From: Heloderma charlesbogerti
Taxonomy: Eukaryota; Chordata; Lepidosauria; Squamata; Helodermatidae
Length of the DNA: 64,000 nucleotides
Reading direction: 5' to 3'
Assembly: GCA_026122225.1 (NCBI GenBank)
Contig: JANEZZ010000305.1
Location: 420,405 to 484,404 of the forward strand
In this document: one piece after another, positions 35,399 to 46,767 of the stretch
How the letters are laid out: each line of letters opens with the position of its first letter
Position numbering within the stretch: position 1 is the stretch's first letter
Notes under the pieces: model-generated
Seen by the model: the letters and a program-made list of their open reading frames with translations, nothing else
Databases searched by the model: none
What the model was told of the DNA's origin: nothing
Translations under genes and position numbers: made by a program

Positions 35399-35759
35399 AG
35401 GCTAGGTTCACACAACACGCTAATCCATCATGGGTTAGCATGTTGTCTGAACGCAGTGCATTTTCCACAGGGTAGGTTATCGTGTTGTTTGAATGCAGCG
35501 CATTTTCCACGGGGTGGCTTGTTAACCATGCAGTGTGGTTTATTTTTCTCAAACAAGCCACTTTGAGAACCTGTGGCTTCTTGCTGGGTTGTTCAGAGTG
35601 TTTAACAAGCCATACCGCGTGGTTAATGAGCAAAGCACTGCGTTCCAACAATACAATAACCCACCCTGTGGAAAAAGCGCTGCATTCAGACAACACGATA
35701 ACCCACGGTTCAACAACAATGCACACTGGGTGGATTAGTGTATTGTGTGAACCCAGCCA
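35399..35759. mobile_element. Foldback MITE, family F (361 bp)
   Basis: The ends GGCTAGGTTCACACAACACG and the reverse complement GGCTGGGTTCACACAATACA form a terminal inverted repeat of about 35 bp. The interior is imperfectly palindromic, with paired modules 'gcattttccacagggt' and 'accctgtggaaaaagc'. Open frames here (for example 35334-35852, minus) are not genes. Confidence 0.7.
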
Positions 35760-36574
35760 CAAGCTGTCAAGGGCAGCAGAAGTCATACGTGCCCAGAAGC
35801 TGGGATTACGACAGAGTCCACTGCATTTGCCTTCCAGTGAAGGGGCCTCCATGTGTCCTGGTATAACACACTGTAAAACATCTGGGATGGACTGGCTTCT
35901 GAAGTCTCCTAGAACTGAGTACTTTTTGTAATTAGCACCATTTGTTATAGTTCTAATAAATCAATGTGTTAAGACACTCAGCTATTTGACGATATCTGAC
36001 CAATGTTTGATAGATCGAATGCCAACCTAAGAAACACAACTAGAAAGGAGCCATTCCCAGCCATTGCTCCTAGTAAAATTTATTCTCTTCTGATATGGTC
36101 TCCCTCTCTCTCCCTCTCAAACACACACCCCATCAGATGTGGCCTTGAGCCCAAACACTGCCTCTTTGAGACTCCCCCACAATCTACGCAGAGTGCTATT
36201 ACTTGTTTCTGATCAAGCCACATCACATGATGCCTCAAGGACTTTGGAGATGCTGTGTCACAGAACTCATATTTCTGCCTCCACAGCCATCACATGGGAT
36301 GTTTAATAGCTTGGAGAGATGCCAGGTGCTCTGCTGCACTTACGTCAACAGGGTAAGTATATCCTAATTTCCTTCTGTCCAACTCCACTAAAAAGGCAAA
36401 TGCAGGCTTTAAAAACTGTACTGAGGGGGTACTCAAAATATTTGAACACTGGACACTAAAGAGCACTAGGCAACCTAGGGATCTGACATTTTTTCCAGAT
36501 CACGACTTCCTCGCAACATTCCTGTGTGGCTAGCACACCCATCACAAGCATCAAGGTGCTCAAAAGGAGATATA
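35760..36574. other. No recognised feature
   Basis: Sequence between the foldback MITE and the Tc1-like element, with no motif that I recognise. Confidence 0.4.
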
Positions 36575-37857
36575 CAGTCATGTGAAAAAGAAAGTACACC
36601 CTCTTTGAGTTCTATGGTTTTACGTATCAGGACATAATAAAAAATCATCTGTTCCTTAGCAGGTCTTAAAATTAGGTAAATACAACCTCAGATGAGGAAC
36701 AACACATGATATATTACACCGTGTCATTATTTATTTTACAGAAATAAAGCCAAAATGGAGAAGCCATGTGTGAAAAACTAAGTACACCCTTACTGCTTCC
36801 ATAGGTATGAAGAGGTTAAGTAGCAGCCAGGTACTGCTAATCAAATGCCCTTGATTAATTGATCATCAGCAAGTGTGACCACCCCTATAACAGCCGAAGT
36901 CGCAGGAGTTTGCTGGTCTCAAGCATTCAGGTGTGTGTTAACACAATACCAAAGAGTAAAGACATCAGCAATTATCTTAGAGAAGCAATTGTTGCTGTCC
37001 ATCAATCTGGAAAGGGTTATAAGGCCATTTCCAAACAATTTAAAGTCCATCATTCTACAGTGAGGAAGATTATTCACAAGTGGAAAACATTCAAGACAGT
37101 TGCCAATCTTCCCAGGAGTCCCAGCAAATTCACCCAAGGGCAGACTGTGCAATGCTCAGAGAAACTGCAAAACATCCAAGAGTTACATCTCAGACTCTAC
37201 AGGCCTCAGTTAGCATGTTAAACGTTGAAGTTCATGACAGCACAATTAGAAAAAGACTGAACAAGGGTTGCCAGGAGAAAGCCTCTTCTCTCTAAAAAGA
37301 ACATGGCAGCACGGTTTAGGTTTGCAAAGTTGCATCTGAACAAATCACAAGACTTCTGGAACAATGTCCTTTGGACAGACGAGACCAAAATGGAGATGTT
37401 TGGCCACAATGCACAGCGCCACATTTGGCGAAAACCAAACATAGCATATCAGCACAAACACCTCATACCAACTGTCAAGCACGGTGGTGGAGGGGTGATG
37501 ATTTGGGCTTGTTTTGCAGCCACAGGATCTAGGCACCTTGCAGTCATTGAGTTGACCATGACCTCCTCTGTATACCAAAGTATTCTAGAGTCAAATGCAA
37601 GGCCATCTGTCCCGACAGCTAAAACTTGGCCGAAACTGGGTCATGTAACAGATAGGGATGGGGGAGAATTTCTCCCCGAAACTTCGGGGGGCTGAGTGCC
37701 AACGCATTCGGTCCTCCAAAGGTTGTTCAGGGAGAAATTCTCCACCCTCCCCGCCCCCCCCGGGATGGGACTTACCTTTCACGAATGTCCCTCCCGGTGG
37801 CGGGTCCCGGCAGCGGTTCGGCAGGTCTTCGTCAGGGGCAGGGGCGAAAAAACAATG

Positions 37858-38328
37858 CCTGTGATAGGCTACGTAACGGTTAACGTAGCCTATCACGGCT
37901 AGATCTGCAAAGTCAGCCGTGATAGGCTACGTTAATTGTCACGTAGCCTATCATGGGTGACTTTAAAAAAAAAAAAAGTACGTACAGCTAATGGCGGCCC
38001 CCATAGGGAACCGCCATTCGCGTTCCTTATTTGGTCCCTGTAGTTTACGTAAAGATTTACGTAGACTACGGTGAAAATAAGGGCAACGCAAATAGCGTTG
38101 CCCTTATTTTCACCGCAGTCTACGTAAATCTTTACGTAGACTACAGGGACCAAATAAGGAACGCGAATGGCGGCTCCCTATGGGGGCCACCATTTGCGTA
38201 CGTGCTTTTTTTTTTTTTTCCAAAGTCACCCGTGATAGGCTACATGACGATTAACGTAGCCTATCACGGCTGACTTTGCAGATCTAGCCATGATAGGCTA
38301 CGTTAATCGTTACGTAGCCTATCACAGG
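37858..38328. repeat. Nested palindrome, ~232-bp arms
   Basis: The centre is GGGCAACGC-AAATA-GCGTTGCCC (38081-38103). The arms run out to CCTGTGATAGGC (37858) and GCCTATCACAGG (38328), with about a dozen mismatches, mostly C/T or G/A, and a 2-bp length difference in an A-run. Each arm holds three smaller hairpins built on CTACGT/ACGTAG: near 37861-37896, 37919-37954 and 38038-38072, mirrored at 38117-38150, 38231-38267 and 38290-38325. Confidence 0.95.
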
Positions 38329-38388
38329 GGTGTTTTGTTGTTTTTTTCTTTTGAAGTTCGCGGCCGGGGAGATGGGGCGCTTCTCCCC

Positions 38389-38512
38389 GGCCTGAATTTC
38401 GGCCAGGCGAGGCGGGAAGCCTCCCCCCCGGCCTGAATTTCGGCCGGGCGAGGCGGGAAGCCTCCCCCCCTGGCCTGAGCTTCGGGGGGAGCAGCGAAGC
38501 GCCTCCCCCCCA
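38389..38512 (+). repeat. Three ~41-bp G/C-rich tandem repeats
   Basis: The unit begins GGCCTGAATTTCGG at 38389 and 38430 and, diverged, GGCCTGAGCTTCGG at 38472. It lies in the right flank of the hAT-type element and creates repetitive minus-strand open frames that I do not consider coding. Confidence 0.88.
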
Positions 38513-39083
38513 CCGCGAAGCAAGCTGCAAGACCAGGCAAGTGACTTTCGTACATCCCTAGTAACAGAACAATGATCCCAAGCACACCAGCAAATCTACA
38601 ACAGAATGGCTGGAAAAGAAAAGAATCAAGGTGTTGCAATGGCCCAGTCAAAGTCCAGACCTCAGCCTGATTGAAATGCTGTGGCAGGACCTTAAGAAAG
38701 CTGTGCATAAACAAATGCCCGCAAACCTCAATGAACTGAAGCAATGTTGTAAAGAAGACTGGGCCAAAATTCCTCTACAATGATGAGAGAGACTGATAAA
38801 GTCATACAGAAAATGATTACTTCAAGTTATTGCTGCTAAAGGTGGTTCTACAAGCTATTGAATCATACGGTGTACTTAGTTTTTCACACATGGCTTCTCC
38901 ATTTTGGCTTTATTTCTCTAAAATAAATAATGACACGGTGTAATATGTCATGTGTTGTTGTTCATCTGAGGTTGTATTTACCTAATTTTAAGACCTGCTG
39001 AGGACCAGATGATTTTTATTATGTCCTGATACGTAAAACCATAGAACTCAAAGAGGGTGTACTTTCTTTTTCACATGACTGTA

Positions 39084-40690
39084 CAGTTGCAATCAAAATT
39101 ATTCAACCCCCATTGCAAATCAAGTTGATTGTCAAAATTTACAGACTTTCAGCTGTTTGCAATGAACAAATCAAACAAAAGCAATTGAAATAGCGCAACA
39201 TGACAAATGCCTCAAGTGGTTTCCCCAAATTCAACTGAAATGGCAACTTCTAATGACTTCTCCAGTCTCAAAAGTATTCAACCCTTTCATGGCAAGCATC
39301 TTTAGTACTTAGGAGAGCACCCTTTTGCTGTTATGACCTGCTGCAAACAAGATGCATAGCCAGACACTAGCTTCTGGCAGCGTTCCTGAGGAATCTTAGC
39401 CCATTCCTCAAGAGCAATGGCATCCAGTTCAGTAATGTTCTTGGGTTTGCGTGCTGCAACCGCCTTCTTCAAATCCCACCAGAGATTTTCTATGGAGCTC
39501 AAGTCAGGTGACTGTGATGGCCACTGTAGAATCTTCCACTGTAGAATCTTCTTCTGCAACCAAACCTTGGTGGAATTTGAGGTATGCTTGGAAGGTCCTG
39601 TTGGAAGGTCCACTGACGTCCAAGCTTCAGCTTCCTCACAGACGGCATGGCGATTTCCCCTAGGATTTCCTGATACATCAATGAATCCATCTTGCCTTCC
39701 ACACGCTGTAGGTTTCCAATGCCAGAGGATGCATAGCAGGCACGGAGCATCACCAAGCCACCACCATGCTTAACTGTAGGCAGAGTGTTCTTTTCAGCAT
39801 ATGCTTCATTTCTTCCTCCAGACATACTGCTGATCCATCGGGCCAAAAAGTTCCAGTTTTGTTTCATCGCTCTACAGAACAGAATCCCAAAACTTCTGTG
39901 GCTTATTTATATGATTTTGAGCATACTGGAGCCGACATTTCTTGTGCTTTTGGGTCAGTAGTGGTGTACGTCTTGGAGTTCTGGCATGGAAACCTTCTGC
40001 ATTTAGTATGCGCCTTACTGTGCTCACTGAAACCTCAGTGCCTGTTGCCACCAAGTCTTGCTGCAGGTCTTTTGCAGTCACTTGAGGGTTTTTCTCAGCC
40101 TGCCTTCTCAGAAATCTGGTTGCAGCCGTTGATGGCTTCCTTTTTCTGCCCCGTCCAGGTAGTGTTTGCACTGTTCCTTTACCTTTGAACCTGCAAACTA
40201 TGCTTCCAACGGTGTCTCTGGGAACATTCAGTGCCTTCGCTATCTTTTTGTATCCTGTTCCTTGTTTGTGAAGGGCGATGATCTCTTCTCGTAACTTTTT
40301 GGACCATTCTTTTGACAAAGTCATATTTCTAACAACACTCAACAAACCCCTCGCCCGTTCAGGTATATCATGTGTTCCAGCTCAAGCACACCTGGTGCAA
40401 CGAATGAAGCCCTTGATTAGTTGCATCAGGTGTGTTTGAGACAACAACTGTTTTGCATATTTGTGCTGTTGTGAGGGATTCTATTCAGGGGGTTGAATAC
40501 TTTTGAGACTGGAGAAGTCATTAGAAGTTGCATTTTCAGTTGAAATTGGGGAAAGCACTTGAAGCATTCATTGTGTTGAGCTATTTCAATTGCTTTTGTT
40601 TGATTTGTTCATTGCAAACAGCTGAAAGTCTGTAAATTTTGACAATCAACCTGATTTGCAATGGGGGTTGAATAATTTTGATTGCAACTG
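39084..40690 (-). mobile_element. Tc1-like transposon B
   Basis: The ends CAGTTGCAATCAAAATTATT and its inverted copy lie between TA (39082-39083) and TA (40691-40692). The inverted repeats are about 209 bp (39084-39292 and 40482-40690). Total 1607 bp, normal for Tc1. The sequence differs from element A, so this is a separate family. Confidence 0.95.
39302..40345 (-). pseudogene. Tc1-like transposase B, frameshifted
   Basis: The frame starts at ATG 40345: 'MTLSKEWSKKLREEII', the helix-turn-helix 'GYKKIAKALNVPRDTV', then 'RGRKRKPSTAATRF'. It runs open to 39872, where the first catalytic aspartate region would follow. Later pieces are 'LPTVKHGGGLVMLRA' (39499-39867) and 'IENLWWDLKKAVAARKP', ending 'QQVITAKG' (39302-39613). 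The region of the second aspartate is frameshifted ('QQDLPS' in one frame, 'GPSKHTSNST' in the next). A perfect 15-bp tandem duplication (39521-39535, 39536-39550) adds five residues just after it. The copy is inactive. Confidence 0.9.
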
Positions 40691-40868
40691 TATATATACA
40701 ACCCAAAAGGTGCGATGGCATAGTGAGAACTAACTGAACTATGACACCAGAAACACTCGCAAGTTAACAGACTACATCTGAAGCGTGAAACATGAAAAGC
40801 CAATGTTACAATAAATGATGTGAACCCTTTATCACTGCACTTTGACATCATCAGCATAAAGCTCTAAC

Positions 40869-41000
40869 CTGGGGAAGGCAACCTGATGCCCTCCAGATGT
40901 TCTGGATTACAACTCCCATCAGCCCCCATTAGCATGGCCAATACTTAGGGATAATGGAGTTGTAGTCCAATCTCTGGAGTGCACCAAATTGCACACCCTT
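40869..41000. mobile_element. Palindromic hAT-type MITE with perfect TSD
   Basis: It is flanked by GCTCTAAC at 40861-40868 and again at 41001-41008, a perfect 8-bp target duplication. The interior is 'gccctccagatgttctgg', 'acaactcccatcagc' and 'ggagttgtagtccaa', the same family as 15594-15728. Confidence 0.88.
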
Positions 41001-41277
41001 GCTCTAACCACTGGGAACCGTCCTTGTTCGGGAGCAAGTGAATGTTCTCCCACAATCTTTCCCCTCACTTAGGCATTTAAAGCTTTGGAAACTGCAAGCA
41101 CTCATAGAGATTCAAGTATATCTGCATGAGTTTCAGGCCGGGAATTGGCGCAACAAAGGACTGCTTTACTGGCCCACCTACATACTCAAGTATCTTCAAT
41201 GAGGGGTTGAACTAACGTCACCCTGGAAATCTGAACAACTAGCAAACATGATCAGAGTGCAATTTTGGAACTCAGCT

Positions 41278-41600
41278 TTTTTTATTATTCAAATTTATAT
41301 ACCGCTTTCCACAGAGGTATCAAAACAGTGAACATAAAATACAATGGCATCAAAACAACAATAAATATAACAATAAAACAACACAATACAAATTAATCAG
41401 CAATAAAACCGCACATTCCACTGTGTACTACGCACTGTACCTGGCTGAGTCACACTTCAGGGAAAGCCTGTGTGAAGAGATGAGTTTTAAGAGGATGTCA
41501 GAACATGGGGGCCTGTCTAATGTGAACTGGCCAAGTGTTCCTGAGGGTGGGTGCTGCAACACTAAATGCTCTACTGCAAGTGGTTCCAAGGTGAACCTTT
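41278..41600 (-). mobile_element. L2-clade LINE 3' end
   Basis: 'tttatataccgctttcc' is a reverse L2-type tail. Upstream on the minus strand the translation reads 'LKTHLFTQAFPE', like the L2 C-terminus. Confidence 0.6.
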
Positions 41601-42029
41601 TATGAATTTACTGAGCTGTAGTATTCTGCTAAGAGCAGTGCTTTTAAAACTCAGTATGCATTAGTATTTTAAAGTATATTTTAATACAGATGAACAATTT
41701 AATTCATTGTTTGAATGCTGTTAATTCAAAAAGAATACAGAAGAGAATCAAGTTACAACCTAGCCAATGTGGCATTTACATTCACATTAGAGTGTTGTGG
41801 CAGATAGCAAAATAAGAAGAAATTCCGCACTGTATTCTTTTGTTCATCCTTACTCGTCAAGATGCCCCAAGCTCCTGGTAAGCAGAGCAAGATTTTTTTA
41901 CTTGAAGGAATTCATGCAAAATGTCTGCTAAACACTGCACCACACTTTCCATAAGACACTGCCTTTCTGAACTTCCTGAAGGTAGGAAAAATTAGACTCA
42001 TGTAATGAACCTCAGTTCCAGATGGGTAG

Positions 42030-42107
42030 TCATTTATTGTTTTGTTGCAACAGACCGAGTCTTGTACCATCTCAGAGACTAATAAATTTATTATGGCATC
42101 AACCTAT
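42030..42107 (+). mobile_element. SINE-like repeat, forward piece
   Basis: 'gttgcaacagaccgagtcttg' and 'gagactaataaatttatta' match the SINE-like family seen at 17333-17510. The family D MITE is inserted immediately after it. Confidence 0.55.
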
Positions 42108-42109
42108 GC

Positions 42110-42530
42110 CTGGGGTCTCCAACATGGTGCCTGACATTTCTCGGTGGCTGCCAGGCTCCCTGTCCCTCCTGGCTTTTATATTATTTCTAAGGATTTTTCA
42201 AAATTATTTTTTTTTTAAACTGGGAGACTGGCCTCCTGCAAAGAGAAGTGCTGTCCTCCAGGGCAATTTTTACTTGGGTTCAAAAGAGTTGTTTTGTGTT
42301 TTGGAGCTCAGATCCCACCTCTGCCTTGTCCTTAGGTTCTTGAGCAGGTTACTTTCTTTTAAGTTTCACCAGTATGCCTTCTAGAAAATGAGTTTTGTGA
42401 ATGGTCATAGCCACCGTGGCAGTCACTATATAAATGGGCAAGCCCCCCCATGGCTGCCATTTTGTGAGAGTACCCACAATACTCTCAAGTCCAAATGTGC
42501 TCACCAACCCAACAAGATTGGGGACCCCTG
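42110..42530 (+). mobile_element. hAT-type MITE, family D, copy 3 (421 bp)
   Basis: The left end CTGGGGTCTCCAACATGG and right end GATTGGGGACCCCTG are inverted. The interior 'aaactgggagactggc', 'ttttggagctcagatccc' and 'aatgggcaagccccc' follows copy 2. No convincing target duplication. Confidence 0.75.
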
Positions 42531-42544
42531 GCATATAACATAAT

Positions 42545-42595
42545 AAGACCTGTTAATCTTTAAGGTGCTTCAAAACAGTTATTCTGAATCCACTT
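42545..42595 (-). mobile_element. SINE-like repeat, reverse piece
   Basis: 'gacctgttaatctttaagg' and 'tgcttcaaaacag' are the reverse of the unit at 42030-42107. Confidence 0.45.
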
Positions 42596-42908
42596 GTTAA
42601 CCTATTTCACAGTGCTGCTTTGAGTTTACACATTTTAATATATGTTCTTTAAGACAAAGTCGAATAGAAATCAATGATTCTGCTAGAGGAATGGAAAAGC
42701 AAGATGTAGGAGAAAATGCACTGAGTTACATTTAGAGCACTGTCACACAGAGGCTAAATCTGCAAATATAAATACACAGCTATTTCAATCTCAGGTGAGA
42801 AAGACTAAAGTTGCAAGACCTGCAAGTTATAAAAATACAATTGCTACACATGGTGGAAAAGACCAAGAGAATTGTCAGAGACAATCTGGAGGACTTGCCT
42901 GGGTTGTC

Positions 42909-43342
42909 TGTGGCTGCATTTGTACGTAATGCTAAGGCACAGTTTATGTTAACCAAGGTTTCTTGCTTTAGCCACGAAGTACCTTGCAGACAAGCAAACA
43001 AACCACACTTTGTTCACCCTTTTTTCTGGTTTGTTTCTCTCCCAGCCATTTTGCCAGCCTTCAGAACTGTTTGTGTTCAGGCCAAACTCTTGCTGGACAC
43101 CACTGTTTCAGGGTGAAATGCAGTGCAAATAAGCAGAGAAAAGTCACAGTTCTGACTTCAGACATAACAAGCCATGGTTTAAACAATCCAGACCATAAGC
43201 CAACAACCATCATGGCTTCTATTTGTGGTTTGTAGCTGGTTAACAAAGCATGATTTGCTTGCGACGATGGGTTCGGACACAGCAACAAGCCAGATTTCAA
43301 CAAACCACACCACAGATTAGCTTTATGTGTGAACCAGGCCTG
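42909..43342. mobile_element. Foldback MITE, family F (~430 bp)
   Basis: The left end GGCTGCATTTGTACGTAATG pairs, with divergence, with the right end (reverse complement GGCCTGGTTCACACATAAAG). The modules 'aacaagccatggtttaaac' and 'gctggttaacaaagcatg' are typical of the family. Confidence 0.6.
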
Positions 43343-43349
43343 TATGTGA

Positions 43350-46300
43350 TGTTTCTGTCAGAGCACAGAAAGACACAAATTAGTGTAAATTTGATTTGAG
43401 AATAAGTATGTGTGTTTTTAAAGCAGGTTGCTAGCCCTTATGAGTCAAAGGATGTGCTTGGAATTGTGTGGGCAATGGCAGCTAAAATCTAAATTTAAAA
43501 AAAAAACTTAATTTGCCAAACTTATACAAGTTGCAGGATTTTAATTTTCACACACACAGCCCCACATAAAGCTATTTGTGGGCCCTTTGCAAATGAACAT
43601 TCAGCACCTCGTTAAATTCCACCCAACTGTTTTCCCCTCAGGCCTTGAACATGTTGTGGTAGTTATAGCAGAGATCCAAAAACAACAAAACAAAACAAAA
43701 AAACCCTTTCTGATTAGGGGACTTCTCATATCCTACTCCTCAACCACTATGAGACCATGAAAGCTCAACAATCAGGTTTGCCAAGGGCATGGGAAATTCA
43801 CACACAAGAATAGTTTACATGTGCCCTTATTCCAGAAATTGGTTGCCCTTAAGTCACCCTGTGATGGAAAAACAGGTGTTCAATTTGATCCATGCTCTTT
43901 GTAACAAGTGTTAAAGTACTCAAAACTTTCACACTTCTCTGTTAAGCACATGATCGCATTTTATACTGTGCATGTTGGACCCTGTGGATGAAATCCTTAC
44001 CTCACTGGGACTGGGGTGAGGGCTGGGGGGGAAGGCCACTTAAACATTAAAGTGATATTTGAAACAACATCAAGCTAAATTAAAGCCTGAAATTCTCAGT
44101 CTATCATTTATAGGTTACTCTGACGGACCATCAGATTTGAGGAGGAAGACAAGTTTCACCCTATGGTACATTAAAGATGGAGACTGAGGTGGTATAATTT
44201 CCCATGGTGTATGCACTCCTCTTATGGCATATCATCATCTCTGGCCAAACAGACGAACTGGGTTTTTGACAACGAAGTACATTCAAGGTTTGTCAGAGAT
44301 GAACTGCAATATGAATGCAAAGCACCAGCAATTTATTTTCACTCAAGAACACACATTCCTCTCATTTGTCCCAGCCAATCTTACATGTTACATCCAAAAC
44401 TAAAGGATCTTGTTTATCACAATTGATTGTTTCATGCACGGTGTTGCCGATTTCAGTACATCTTCACTTATTAACCTCATCTTGCAAAACAGACTTTCAA
44501 ATTCACCAACTCCCTACATTATGTATATCCTTATACAACGTCTTCATCATCCACTTCAAGCATCTAATAAAGCAGGGTTTTTCCCATAAAACTCATGGCA
44601 AAGTAAGTTGGTTAGTCTTTTAAAGGTATCATAAGACTGTCTGCCATAGCAAAAACAAAGAAGGCTGCTCTTTTAGAATTCAAGATCATGAACAACAAGC
44701 TGCACCAAGAATCCTGCATTTATGAAAGGGGCATCACCACCTTACAGGTATACTTATTCTACCAGATTAAACTTACAACTGCTCATATTTTAAAACACAT
44801 TCTACATCAAACATAATATCCATAACAAATGGGCAATATCCAACAGAGTTTGCTATACTGAAATTTTGTTATGGGCTGGCAAATGCCAGTGCAATTCATT
44901 CCTGTAGTTTTGCCAAGGCAAATCCAGAGTCTACTAGCATTTTACCACCACTGGAAATGACGTTACTGTTGTAAGGTTCACATTGCCCAAGCAACATTTG
45001 AGAATTGGACCCCAATTTAGCAACTATAGCAGAATCCATTTGATCTCAAGCGTCCCACAAGCTATTTTGCAAGACCATTGTGCAAATGGTTAAAAACTAT
45101 GGTTCCCTCAGAAACCAAGGACAGAAATTATGGTCTGCTGGATTTGCAAATAGTGATTACAAGGCAAAGTCGTTTATGTAAGTGAGCACGCAATGCAAAA
45201 CCAAAGTAAGCCGCAGGAAGGGGAGTACCTTGTTCATAGCTTCCAATATGCAGTCTGTCACCAGTAAGACAACTCAGTATTATAGCAACAGGCACGTTGC
45301 GGTTTGCCTCTACCAACAGCTTGTCCCATTCTTGACCAACTGCAGTTTACAAACTATTTTCAAGAACAACCTTTATGTAGAGAGCATTTATAATAACCAA
45401 ATCAGGCATTTACCAGGGCATGAACAGTGGCTAGGTCCCCATCATGCAGGATGCTTCCACAAAACATAATCAACTTCTCCCTCATAGCTCCTTTGTCCTC
45501 ATGATCCCTGCTGCGAAGACAGGAATTTCCTGTTCATTCAAGTGAGTGCAGAGTTGCCTATAAGCATGGCCTTGTACACATGACTTTGCAATTGGGACTT
45601 GCGTCAAAAGCACAAAATCCACTGTGTGCACATGGAGAGAACACTACACCAGAAAAAATCCATTTACAAAACAAAAATGGGCAGGAGAGAAGGTCACACA
45701 GCAAAGCATTCTCAGGAAAAACAAGAAACTAACCATTTTTCCACATGCACTTTTCCAAAAGCAATCCATGCATTAATTACTTCCGGAACACCCATACTTC
45801 TCCATCTCGCCATTGTGTGCCCTACCAAGACCTTTCCCTGTTAAAAACCTGCCATTATTTTGCACTAAGGCGTCCCATCCTGAGCCCAGGTCATGGCTAT
45901 AAATGATAATTTCAATAAGCTAGTTTAAACAATTCAAACAAATAATAGTTTTCTATTGATATGAAGCTTTCAGATGTCATGCCAGTTAACCAATCCACTG
46001 GTAGTAAACTCTGTTCTACTGTTTCCTGAAGAGCCCTCGAGCCCTTTGGATGGAGTAGTTGAAGTTACTTTGGTCTTTGACACAGCTTACATATACCTAC
46101 CCTGAATGCCCATTCTATACGAGAAATGTGCCACCTATTCCATGACAAACCACACATTTTGGTGGGCTAGGAAGGCCAGCCCAAATGTGTGAATTCCTCA
46201 TGCGTGCTATTAATGACCGGGCAGACACTCCTCCAGTGTTCCATTAGTGTTGACTAACACCGTTCTTGACCACTACTGCATCTAGCCTTTTCAGCTGAAG

Positions 46301-46767
46301 AACAGGGTCCAAATGCCTTAATACTACATTCTGAAGAAAGCATTAGTGACACCTTTTGTGAAGTGGCTGCTTCTCCAAGCAGTAGTCCTGGACTCCAGGG
46401 CAAGTTTTTAAACAAAGGCATGAATCAGGAACAGCTGAGATAAGGCTGTGTAGACACTTTTCTTATGGACCAACATTAGCCATTCAGGAGCTGGATCCTA
46501 CAGGTGGAGGAAAATGAGTTTCTACCACCTAAAGATGGGACTTTACGTTCTCTCCAACCACTAGGTTGAACTACTCAATTTTGCGTCTATTGACATTTTT
46601 AGCCAAAATTAATCTCCAGCTTTGCTAATATAAAACTACTATGTTTCTTTTGTTCTCTGCCTACTAAAGAACCAGCGTGTTTTGCCTGAAGTTGCAGACA
46701 AATCCAAAATGGTTTTTATATTTTCAAAAATAGGGAAATCAGTGATTATGCATTTCATTGTCCTGAT
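43350..46767. other. Mostly featureless stretch
   Basis: Only a short SINE-like piece (44590-44650: 'ttggttagtcttttaaaggt', minus orientation) is recognisable. An AAC-rich run lies at 43680-43703. No protein motif on either strand. Confidence 0.45.

Larger units (their letters stand above)
37653..38560. mobile_element. hAT-type non-autonomous element in Tc1-like A, with perfect TSD
   Basis: The terminal repeats are TAGGGATG and CATCCCTA, flanked by a perfect 8-bp direct repeat GTAACAGA (37645-37652 and 38561-38568). TAGGG fits the hAT end consensus YARNG, and 8-bp duplications are diagnostic of hAT. The interior has G/C-rich flanks and a large central palindrome. No transposase is encoded; open frames inside are palindrome or tandem-repeat artefacts. 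Confidence 0.92.
36946..38865 (+). pseudogene. Tc1-like transposase A, broken and interrupted
   Basis: A cut-and-paste DDE transposase that would bind the inverted repeats. The N-terminal helix-turn-helix is clear: 'LREAIVAVHQSGKGYKAI', 'KVHHSTVRKIIHKW'. The first catalytic aspartate lies in 'VLWTDETKMEMFG' (about 37368-37406). The frame is then cut by the hAT insert at 37653-38560 and resumes with '[10 protein letters not shown]' (second aspartate) and '[11 protein letters not shown]' (third acidic residue), ending in 'LLQVIAAKGGS'. Upstream breaks include a frameshift near 37130 and loss of frame near 37270. The likely start codon reads ATA at 36946-36948. No functional protein can be made. 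Confidence 0.9.
36575..39081 (+). mobile_element. Tc1-like transposon A
   Basis: The element starts CAGTCATGTGAAAAAG after TA (36573-36574) and ends CTTTTTCACATGACTG before TA (39082-39083). The terminal inverted repeats are about 214 bp (36575-36789 and 38868-39081), differing at only a few bases. Without the 908-bp hAT insert and its extra 8-bp duplication the element is about 1.6 kb, the normal Tc1 size. The right-hand TA is shared with the next element. Confidence 0.95.

Noticed and set aside
35334..35931. 172- and 149-codon frames on opposite strands
   Set aside because: They come from the imperfect palindrome of a foldback MITE; the peptide repeats itself and has no motif.
37932..38273. 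Open frames on both strands giving nearly the same 'MVPVVYVKIYVD' peptide
   Set aside because: They are produced by the palindrome: both strands carry the same sequence. They have no protein motif and no homologue that I know.
38284..38744. Minus-strand open frames rich in Gly, Arg, Pro
   Set aside because: They run through the 41-bp G/C-rich tandem repeats and into Tc1 sequence. Low-complexity translation, not a gene.
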